Below are positions 17,715-25,236 of a stretch of DNA of 64,000 nt, piece after piece. The notes under the pieces are model-generated. The model made no database searches. It was not told the DNA's origin and saw nothing but the letters and a program-made list of their open reading frames with translations. Every line of letters begins with the position of its first letter. Positions within the stretch are counted from its first letter, which is position 1. The translations under genes and the position numbers were made by a program. Location: NCBI RefSeq assembly GCF_025460835.1, contig NZ_JAMXAY010000007.1:62001-126000 (forward strand), given 5' to 3'. Source of the DNA: Parapedobacter soli. GTDB taxonomy: Bacteria > Bacteroidota > Bacteroidia > Sphingobacteriales > Sphingobacteriaceae.

Positions 17715-19553
17715 CTATTTCAACGGCGCTTCCTGTTTACGTTCCCACTCTTCCTGCATACGGGCCCCTTGGGGATTCCCTTCGAAATCGCGTGCTATAT
17801 TGGAGGTCATCGTCACCGAGAATGGCGTAGTCTGTGGAATGAAGTCCTCCTCGTGCCCCGGCTTGCTGTAATCGTATGGCCACCGATGTACCGTGGGAAG
17901 CTCACCCGGCCAATTGCCATGGAGGTGTTCCACCGGCGTAGTCCATTCCAATGAGTTGGCACGCCACGGGTTCTGTACCGTCTTTTTACCATAAAACATC
18001 GAGTGGATGAAATTCCACAAGAATGCCAGTTGTGCTATACCGGCTATGATGGCCGACCACGATATAAAGATATTCACCGGCAGCCAATGGTCCATGAACC
18101 GGAATTCGGTAAAGGCGTAATACCTTCTAGGCACACCGTCTATACCCATGAAGTGCATCGGGAAGAACACAAAATAGGCACACACAAAGGTAATCCAGAA
18201 ATGTAAATACCCCAGTTTCTCATCCATCATACGTCCGAAGAGCTTGGGAAACCAATGGTAAGTACCCGCCAGCATACCGAAAATAGCCGCACACCCCATT
18301 ACCAGGTGAAAGTGGGCCACTACGAAATAGGTATCGTGCAGGTGGATATCGATGGGAGCATTCCCTACATAGAGTCCGGTCAGCCCGCCTGAGATCAAAA
18401 ACGACACGAAGCCAATTGCAAACAGCATGGCCGGCGTAAACCGCAGGTTGCCCCGCCAAAGCGTCGCGAGGTAATTAAATACCTTGATAGCGGAGGGTAC
18501 GGCAATGATCAAGGTGGTCATCATGAAAACACTGCCTAAGAAAGGATTCATACCCGACACGAACATGTGGTGCCCCCAAACCAAGAAAGAGAGCGTCAGT
18601 ATCGCTATCAGCGAATACACCATTGCATGGTATCCGAAAATAGGTTTCCTTGCATTGGTGGATATCACCTCTGACACGATGCCGAATGCCGGCAAGATAG
18701 CTATATATACTTCAGGGTGCCCCAAAAACCAGAATAGATGCTCCCATAAAATCACGCTCCCCCCCTCATTGGGCAGAATCTGGCCCTGTATTACGAGATC
18801 GGCCAAGTAAAAGCTCGTACCGAAGCTCCTGTCGAAAATCAGTAGTACCAAACCGGCTACAAGTACGGGAAATGAAAGCAACCCCACCACGGCTGTCAGG
18901 AACAGCCCCCATACGGTAAGCGGCATCCGCCAGAGGTCCATCCCTTTTGTCCGCAGATTAAGTACGGTGCTGATGTAATTGAGCGATCCCATGAGTGAAG
19001 AGATGACGAAAAGGATGACGCTGATCAACCAGATTGTCATCCCGGCACCTGAACCGGGGATTGCTTTCGGTATAGCCGATAACGGCGGGTAAACCGTCCA
19101 GCCAGCACTTGCCGGTCCACTTTCAACAAAAAATGAAATCATCAATACCACGCACGAACTGAAAAAGAACCAATAAGACAACATATTCAGAAAGGGCGAA
19201 GCCATATCCCGCGCACCGATCTGCAGGGGTATCAACAGGTTGCTGAATGTGCCGCTGAGCCCCGCCGTAAGCACGAAAAACACCATAATCGTACCGTGAA
19301 TGGTAACCAGTGCCAGGTAAAATTCCGGGCGTATCCGCCCACCCTCGGCCCACTTACCCAGAAAAACTTCCAATATTGGGAAAGATTTGTCGGGCCAGCC
19401 CAGTTGCAGGCGGAATAAAATAGATAACAGCAGCGCGAAGAAAGCCATGATGATCGCAGTAATGAGGAATTGCTTTGCAATCATCTTGTGGTCCTGGCTG
19501 AAAACATACTTTGTGATAAAACTTTGTGGTTCGGAATGAGCGTGTGCTTCCAT
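17715..19553 (-). CDS. Cytochrome c oxidase subunit I (aa3-type haem-copper oxidase)
   Basis: This inner-membrane catalytic subunit reduces O2 and pumps protons. The 612-residue protein shows all metal ligands: His86 (TIHGTIMVFF), His279 with Tyr283 (FLGHPEVYI), His328/His329 (WGHHMF), and His414/His416 (VAHFHLVMG). The K-channel Lys357 (AVPSAIKVF), Glu281 and the N-proximal GARDM Asp are present, so proton pathways look intact. The hydrophilic C-terminus (about 560-612) is longer than in many oxidases. No other oxidase subunit gene is adjacent: the divergent neighbour is an unrelated membrane protein, so the partners must be elsewhere. Confidence 0.95.
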   Translation of the reverse strand: MEAHAHSEPQSFITKYVFSQDHKMIAKQFLITAIIMAFFALLLSILFRLQLGWPDKSFPILEVFLGKWAEGGRIRPEFYLALVTIHGTIMVFFVLTAGLSGTFSNLLIPLQIGARDMASPFLNMLSYWFFFSSCVVLMISFFVESGPASAGWTVYPPLSAIPKAIPGSGAGMTIWLISVILFVISSLMGSLNYISTVLNLRTKGMDLWRMPLTVWGLFLTAVVGLLSFPVLVAGLVLLIFDRSFGTSFYLADLVIQGQILPNEGGSVILWEHLFWFLGHPEVYIAILPAFGIVSEVISTNARKPIFGYHAMVYSLIAILTLSFLVWGHHMFVSGMNPFLGSVFMMTTLIIAVPSAIKVFNYLATLWRGNLRFTPAMLFAIGFVSFLISGGLTGLYVGNAPIDIHLHDTYFVVAHFHLVMGCAAIFGMLAGTYHWFPKLFGRMMDEKLGYLHFWITFVCAYFVFFPMHFMGIDGVPRRYYAFTEFRFMDHWLPVNIFISWSAIIAGIAQLAFLWNFIHSMFYGKKTVQNPWRANSLEWTTPVEHLHGNWPGELPTVHRWPYDYSKPGHEEDFIPQTTPFSVTMTSNIARDFEGNPQGARMQEEWERKQEAPLK

Positions 19554-19800
19554 GTTAAATACATTATTTAATACTATCGTTACCGCCCGGATGCCAAAAA
19601 CGGGAGAACATCACAGCCGATTGGCAAATTGGACGACTCAAAATAGGGAGCCCCAAAACATGCAACAGGTATCATTTACCTTTGAGCAGATTCACTGATT
19701 TACATCAAACACCAAGATAACTGGCAAAGCAAGCGATTGGGAGTCACCTAATGGTGAGTCAAAGTTAATAAAAGAGTTTTATATCTTTTATTAAAAAAGA

Positions 19801-19808
19801 TATATTTG
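19801..19808 (+). promoter_or_regulatory. -7 element upstream of the membrane protein gene
   Basis: TATATTTG matches TAnnTTTG and ends 14 bases before the ATG at 19823. No good TTTG is found at the expected -33 position. The 269-base gap between this gene and the divergent oxidase gene holds no other recognisable element except two copies of GAGTCA around 19740-19760. Confidence 0.45.
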
Positions 19809-19822
19809 TCAAAAACATTTTC

Positions 19823-20263
19823 ATGGAAGTCTTGACGGCACAATCTGTGGCAATTGCAGCCACGTTTATTTGGATAGGTCTTATCCTCGGGATCAGTTTT
19901 CTCGAAGCATGGTTGAAATTCAGGGCGCCCGGCGTAACCACGGCCATCGGTCTGGGCATCGGCCGCCTCGTATTCGGTGCATTGAATAAATTAGAATGGG
20001 TATTGGCCATCATCGTGGCTATCGGTAGCTTTATCGGAAAAGGATTGGCGGGCGTTACCGGCAATGTAGTATTGCTAATCATTGTTGCCATATTAATCCT
20101 ACAAACGGTATGGATGCTTCCGGTCCTCGACAAGCGTGCCCGGCGTGTAATCAACAACGAGCCCGTCCGGCCTTCAAGCCTACATATTTTTTTCATCACT
20201 GCCGAACTGGTAAAAGTTGGGTTATTATTTACCATAGGGAAATCCTTATTAAGCGGTTTGTAA
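19823..20263 (+). CDS. Conserved four-helix membrane protein, unknown function
   Basis: The 146-residue protein has about four hydrophobic helices (residues 7-27, 58-75, 80-100 and 120-142) and short charged loops such as LDKRARRVINNEP. Features like FLEAWLKFRAPGVTT and GRLVFGALNKLEW look conserved, but I cannot name the family. It is probably an inner-membrane protein. It lies 65 bases upstream of mdh on the same strand, so co-transcription is possible. Confidence 0.6.
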   Translation: MEVLTAQSVAIAATFIWIGLILGISFLEAWLKFRAPGVTTAIGLGIGRLVFGALNKLEWVLAIIVAIGSFIGKGLAGVTGNVVLLIIVAILILQTVWMLPVLDKRARRVINNEPVRPSSLHIFFITAELVKVGLLFTIGKSLLSGL

Positions 20264-20328
20264 AATATTCCCTATATTCGCTACGGTCGATAAAACGAGT
20301 AGGAACCAAGTAAATAATACATAATCTT

Positions 20329-21267
20329 ATGAAGATAACCGTTGTAGGCGCCGGAGCAGTAGGCGCTACCACCACAGACAATATTGTCCGCCGTGAACTC
20401 GCTGAAGAAGTGGTATTGTTAGATATCAAAGAGGGGCTGGCTGAAGGGAAAACTCAGGATATGTCGCAGACCGCTGCATTGCTGGGTTTTGACACCAAGG
20501 TTACCGGTGTAACCAATGATTACAGTAAAACCGCAGGCTCTGCCGTGGCTGTCATTACTTCGGGTATTCCCCGCAAACCGGGAATGACACGCGAAGAGCT
20601 CATTGGCACCAACGCCAGCATCGTGCGAGAGGTGGCGGAAAACCTGCTGAAATATTCGCCTGATGTCATCTTGGTGGTGGTTTCCAACCCTATGGATACG
20701 ATGACTTACCTGGCGCTCAAGGCCACAGGACTTCCCAAAAACCGTATCATCGGTATGGGCGGCACGCTTGATTCTTCACGGTTCCGCTACCAGTTGAGCC
20801 TACGCTTAGGTGCCTCGCCGGCTGACCTCAACGCCATTGTTATCGGTGGCCACGGTGATACCACTATGATTCCACTCATCAACCACGCTACCTGGAATAG
20901 CTTGCCGGTAACACAGTTCTTATCAAAAGAAGAACAAGAACAGATTGTAGCCGACACCATGGTCGGTGGTGCCACCTTGACCAAGCTTATCGGTACCTCG
21001 GCATGGTATGCACCGGGTGCATCTACCGCCGCAGTGGTAGAGAGTATCGTGCGCGACCAAAAAAAGCTCTTCACCGCATCAGTTTACCTTGAAGGCGAAT
21101 ACGGTCAAAGCGACATCAACCTCGGCGTACCGGTAGTATTGGGAAAAGGCGGCTGGGAACGTATCCTCGACCTCCCGTTGGACGACACAGAAAAAGCTGC
21201 CTTCGCGAAAAGTGCCGAAGCAGTCCGTACCATGAATAATGTATTGAAAGAAATCGGGGCGCTTTAG
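20329..21267 (+). CDS. mdh: Malate dehydrogenase
   Basis: This enzyme oxidises malate to oxaloacetate with NAD in the TCA cycle. The 312-residue protein has the Rossmann glycine motif GAGAVGA near the N-terminus. The mobile loop IPRKPGMTREEL contains the Arg that selects dicarboxylic substrates over lactate, and the catalytic His lies in IGGHGDTTM. It belongs to the LDH-like (bacterial type III) malate dehydrogenases, and the length is typical. The retropepsin-like gene begins 3 bases after its stop. Confidence 0.95.
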   Translation: MKITVVGAGAVGATTTDNIVRRELAEEVVLLDIKEGLAEGKTQDMSQTAALLGFDTKVTGVTNDYSKTAGSAVAVITSGIPRKPGMTREELIGTNASIVREVAENLLKYSPDVILVVVSNPMDTMTYLALKATGLPKNRIIGMGGTLDSSRFRYQLSLRLGASPADLNAIVIGGHGDTTMIPLINHATWNSLPVTQFLSKEEQEQIVADTMVGGATLTKLIGTSAWYAPGASTAAVVESIVRDQKKLFTASVYLEGEYGQSDINLGVPVVLGKGGWERILDLPLDDTEKAAFAKSAEAVRTMNNVLKEIGAL

Positions 21268-21270
21268 TCC

Positions 21271-21732
21271 ATGGTCACTGTCCCGTTAACCTTACTGAAT
21301 CTTCAAGACAATGGCTTCCACCTTTTGATGGAAGTCATTGTTTTTGGGCATTCTTTCCAAGCGGTCCTAGACACCGGCGCATCCAAAACGGTATTTGATA
21401 AAACCACGGTCGAGACCCATCTTCACGAAGACATGGTATTGAAGCATACCGATATGGTATCTACCGGGTTGGGCACCACCTCGATGCAGAGCTTTACGCT
21501 CAATGTACCCGATCTACAGATTGGCGGCCTCCACCTGAAGAACTATGAAGTTGCCGTATTGGATTTATCCACTATCAATTACGCCTACCAGCAGCTTGAT
21601 ATCGACCCGGTTATCGGTGTAGTGGGCGGTGACATCCTCACACGGTATGGCGGGGTGATCAATTACCGGAAATCTACATTAACCTTACGCACACGGAAAC
21701 TCCCCGTAAAAGCGCCGATTATCCACCGATAA
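21271..21732 (+). CDS. Retropepsin-like aspartic protease
   Basis: The 153-residue protein is a single retropepsin-type half-domain. The active-site motif AVLDTGASKTVF carries Asp34-Thr-Gly-Ala, and the later hydrophobic-hydrophobic-Gly flap partner is IGVVGGDIL. No signal peptide is seen, so it would act in the cytoplasm as a dimer. Substrate is unknown. The ATG lies 3 bases after the mdh stop, indicating co-transcription and probably translational coupling. It converges on the beta-propeller dehydrogenase gene with a 13-base gap. Confidence 0.78.
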   Translation: MVTVPLTLLNLQDNGFHLLMEVIVFGHSFQAVLDTGASKTVFDKTTVETHLHEDMVLKHTDMVSTGLGTTSMQSFTLNVPDLQIGGLHLKNYEVAVLDLSTINYAYQQLDIDPVIGVVGGDILTRYGGVINYRKSTLTLRTRKLPVKAPIIHR

Positions 21733-21745
21733 ACGTGTTTTATCT

Positions 21746-23995
21746 TTACTTAACCACCTCCATGGTACCGTGCATCGTTTCGCTGTGCCCCGGGAAGGTA
21801 CACAAAAAAGGATAGCTGCCCGGTTCGGTGGGCGCGGTGAATAGCAATTCGCAGCTATCATCGGGGTTTACCAATGGCGTAGCGAATAACACGTCATCGG
21901 TAGCCGGTATATACTGCTGTTCGGCACCTTCCCGCCCGCGCGCGAGCTCCTCGGCCGCATCGCGGACCCTATCCAATGCGCCCGGCCTCACGATAACCAC
22001 GTTATGCTGCGTATAATTCGGATTGCTGAATTCGATTCGTATGGTCGATCCCGCCTTCACTTCGAAAAATTGTTTGTCGTATCGCAATTGGCCCAACCGG
22101 GGACGGAGCGCAACAACCTGGTCTACCTCACGCGTCAGCAGTTTTTCACGGAGCGCATCTTCACCCACCGCGGCAAGTCGGCTGGCCCCCAAAGGCGGTT
22201 GGTTATGTACCGCCTCCAAAAGCTTCAATGCTTGGGCAATCCACCTGTCGTCGGTATTCCGGCTTTCTCTTGTTGCTGCAGAAATAGCTTCATTGATTTC
22301 CGGGTTAGTTTCCGCATCCATTAGGGCCAGATAAGCCGCCAATCTCACCCGGCCGTCCGGGTCATCCAGTACTCCCGAAGTCAATAGTGCATGGGCAACA
22401 TCGGGGATGTGCACCGGCAATGCTTGGATAGCTGCTTTCCGTACTCCGGGGGCCGCGTGCTTCAACGCGCCCAACACTGTCGCTAAGGTCTTCGGATGGC
22501 TGCCGTCCAGTAATCCCAAGCCAGACAGGGTCCAAACGGCATGCAATGCTGGACCATTCATTTGGATCGCATCTACCGTGTTTGTCTGTACCAGTGCACA
22601 CAGCGCATCCGCAAGGTCAACCATACGGCGTTGTACGATAAGCCGCTGGGCCGTGGTACGCCAAAATAGGTTATCACTTTGCAGCGCTGCAATCATAGAC
22701 ATTGCATCATCTATGTCAAGCTTAGGCTTTGCGGTAGCCTGACCCTTCTTATAAACTAGCCGGTAAACCCGGCCTCGGAACAGGTCACGGCCAGGATTTT
22801 GAGCAGCATCTTGCCCTTCGGGTGTGTGTTGAACCATCAGATTATACCAATCCAGCAGCCAGAGTGCACCATCCGGGCCTACCTTTGCCGCTACCGGACT
22901 GAACCAGCTGTCGCTACTCGCCAGCATATTCCCGCCGTCCCCCAATTCCCTGAATCCCGAGCCATGCGGTACAATGACATGCTTATGGATCAGCCGTCCG
23001 GTAGGTTCGCAGATAAACGCCGTGTTGCCCCAATAATCTTCTGGGAATGAGCGTGCCGTATACAGGTTATGGCCGGTCGCCGCGGTAAAGCCGCCCTTTA
23101 CATCCAGTTGGTGCAGTTGGTCTACTACTGGGTGGATTTCATAGTGCGAATCGATAGGCCCAGTACCCCTACCCGCCACACCTACCCTTTCAAAATAGCG
23201 GTTGGGGATCCCCAAAAATACGCTATGTTCATTGTTTGTACAGGAAACGAATACGTCAAAATCTTCGGAGAAACCCAATCCCCACGTATTGTTTGACATC
23301 CCGGCTAGGTATTCAAAGCCATCCACGCCCCCGTCCACATCGGCATCAAAACGGAAGACACCCTGTTTTAATACAGTCCGGTCACCCGCGATATAGCCGT
23401 CAAACCCAGCATACCCGACGGTCCCCCACAGCTTGTTATCTAACCCATACTGTAGGTTAGAAGGCCCGGCGTGGGTATCAAACACCCCCCAACCTGTCAT
23501 GACAACCTCTTTGGTATCGGCCACATCATCGCCATCCAAATCCTTCAGAAACAAAAAATAAGGGGCCTGGGCTACCAACACACCGCCATGGGTAAACACA
23601 AAGGAAGTAGGGATTTTCAGTCCATCGGCAAACACAGTGAAATTATCGGCCTTCCCATCGCCGTCGGTATCTTCACAGATCAGGATGCGGTCATCCCCAT
23701 CACCTGGCTGGTTTTTTATCGAGTTGGGGTAGGCCACGGTTTCGATAATCCAAAGCCGGCCACGCTCATCCCAGTCCATCGCAATGGGCTTGCCGATCTC
23801 CGGTTCGCTCGCAAACAGCTCCAGCACGAACCCATCGGGCACCTGAACGAGCTCCATTGAAGCCATAGGTGGCTTGGGCAATGGCAAATCCACCAGTGTA
23901 TCCACCGCTGTAGTACCGGCTAAGCGACCTGTGCCGAACACATTGCTGCACCACAGCAGCCAGATAAAGCAAAGCAGGCCTGCCTTTACAGGCAT
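21746..23995 (-). CDS. Secreted PVC-type beta-propeller dehydrogenase with C-terminal cupredoxin
   Basis: With the start at 23995 (MPVKAGLLCFIWLLW) the protein has 749 residues and a signal peptide. A longer start at 24097 would overlap the upstream gene by about 80 bases. Domains in order: a TIGR02604-like propeller (PDGFVLELFASEPEIGKPIA, then several DxDGDGxAD strands), a HEAT-like helical region, and a C-terminal blue-copper domain with ligand pattern His (TQHNVVIV), Cys, His and Met (CTFPGHSETM). No CxxCH haem motif is present, although most relatives carry one. Likely a periplasmic sugar or alcohol oxidation enzyme; substrate unknown. Last gene of its operon. Confidence 0.8.
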   Translation of the reverse strand: MPVKAGLLCFIWLLWCSNVFGTGRLAGTTAVDTLVDLPLPKPPMASMELVQVPDGFVLELFASEPEIGKPIAMDWDERGRLWIIETVAYPNSIKNQPGDGDDRILICEDTDGDGKADNFTVFADGLKIPTSFVFTHGGVLVAQAPYFLFLKDLDGDDVADTKEVVMTGWGVFDTHAGPSNLQYGLDNKLWGTVGYAGFDGYIAGDRTVLKQGVFRFDADVDGGVDGFEYLAGMSNNTWGLGFSEDFDVFVSCTNNEHSVFLGIPNRYFERVGVAGRGTGPIDSHYEIHPVVDQLHQLDVKGGFTAATGHNLYTARSFPEDYWGNTAFICEPTGRLIHKHVIVPHGSGFRELGDGGNMLASSDSWFSPVAAKVGPDGALWLLDWYNLMVQHTPEGQDAAQNPGRDLFRGRVYRLVYKKGQATAKPKLDIDDAMSMIAALQSDNLFWRTTAQRLIVQRRMVDLADALCALVQTNTVDAIQMNGPALHAVWTLSGLGLLDGSHPKTLATVLGALKHAAPGVRKAAIQALPVHIPDVAHALLTSGVLDDPDGRVRLAAYLALMDAETNPEINEAISAATRESRNTDDRWIAQALKLLEAVHNQPPLGASRLAAVGEDALREKLLTREVDQVVALRPRLGQLRYDKQFFEVKAGSTIRIEFSNPNYTQHNVVIVRPGALDRVRDAAEELARGREGAEQQYIPATDDVLFATPLVNPDDSCELLFTAPTEPGSYPFLCTFPGHSETMHGTMEVVK

Positions 23996-24014
23996 ACAGG
24001 CAATGGAAGGGGCG

Positions 24015-25229
24015 CTATTCGTGGTCTCCCGCAGATATCCGTTCAAAATAGAACACCCCTTTTTTATTGGCCACCACAATATCCAGTAGACCGTCACCGT
24101 TCACGTCTTCCACCACATTGTTTAAGCCCACCCCCGAATCCTCATCAATGATATGCATAACCCAAGCCGGCCTATCTCCCGGTATAAACTCCAGCCAGAA
24201 AATCGTGGGAGGGAAAGACTCGCCGGGGTCATGGCCTTGATGTGCGAAATAACGCATACCGCTTACCAAGTCCATATCGCCATCGTTGTCGAGGTCCACA
24301 AGCGATAACGCGTGGGTCTGTGAATAGTCACTATTGATCTCGCGGAGTTTCCAGGTGGTCCGGCCGGCCGGATCGCGCCCCTGCTCATACCACCACATGC
24401 CATACCGATGGGCCGATGAACTGATTACATCGGCATAACCGTCGCCATTCACATCCATCACGTACATCTGTGCACAGTCCAAACCGAGTTCTGCGGGATG
24501 GAATACCCAATCGGGCTGTGTCGGGTCTGCCGGAGCCTCCCACCAGCCCTGCTTGATAACTACATCCCCGCGCCCGTCGCCATTGATATCGCCGAAACCG
24601 AGTCCGTGCGAAAAGATTGCTGTACCGGGCATATCCTTACGGCTGATCGCGTAGCGATTCCACGTGGTATCGCCTTTTTCCGACGGACAGCGGAACCACA
24701 CCATTTCTCCCGTGTTCGGATCGCCACACAAGATGTCATTGCGGCCGTCGCCATCGATATCAACGAAGGCAGGCGATTCGTTACTCGCCGCTTGTGCAAT
24801 CACATGCTGCTCCCAATAGCCTCCGTCTGTGCCGGGATTCCGGTACCACCATACCTGCTGGCCGGGGAAATCCACGCGGATGTAATCAATCCAGCCGTCC
24901 TGGTCGACATCGATGGTAAAATTCAGCATCGAGTTACTATAGCCGGTCGTGCCGTCAAAAACCTGCTCTTCGTGGTAAATATCGTGTACGTTCTGCCAAT
25001 CGGGACCCTCAAACCAACGTGCTCCGGCAATGATATCGGTATGGCCATCGTTGTTCACATCGGCCACAGCGACCCCCTCCGATATAAACTCCGTTGTCAG
25101 CGTATGCTTCTTAAAATCGAGCGGCCCGCTATGCCTCTGCTGCTGCGCCTGTTGCGTACAGGCAGCCGTAGCCACCGCCGATAGGCCGACGGTCAGCAAG
25201 AAAGATCCAATACTGTTCACCATAGTCAT
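24015..25229 (-). CDS. Exported FG-GAP/VCBS repeat protein
   Basis: This protein of about 404 residues has a signal sequence ending near ATAAC, possibly a lipoprotein. At least seven calcium-binding loops of the DxNxDGxxD type follow (VNNDGHTDII, VDQDGWIDYI, IDGDGRNDIL, INGDGRGDVV, VNGDGYADVI, LDNDGDMDLV, VNGDGLLDIV), the layout of an integrin-like beta-propeller. The ATG at 25229 lies 7 bases after the stop of the upstream gene; the ATG at 25223 is an alternative. It may be a scaffold or carbohydrate-binding partner of the flanking dehydrogenases. Confidence 0.78.
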   Translation of the reverse strand: MTMVNSIGSFLLTVGLSAVATAACTQQAQQQRHSGPLDFKKHTLTTEFISEGVAVADVNNDGHTDIIAGARWFEGPDWQNVHDIYHEEQVFDGTTGYSNSMLNFTIDVDQDGWIDYIRVDFPGQQVWWYRNPGTDGGYWEQHVIAQAASNESPAFVDIDGDGRNDILCGDPNTGEMVWFRCPSEKGDTTWNRYAISRKDMPGTAIFSHGLGFGDINGDGRGDVVIKQGWWEAPADPTQPDWVFHPAELGLDCAQMYVMDVNGDGYADVISSSAHRYGMWWYEQGRDPAGRTTWKLREINSDYSQTHALSLVDLDNDGDMDLVSGMRYFAHQGHDPGESFPPTIFWLEFIPGDRPAWVMHIIDEDSGVGLNNVVEDVNGDGLLDIVVANKKGVFYFERISAGDHE

Positions 25230-25236
25230 TGTGCTG

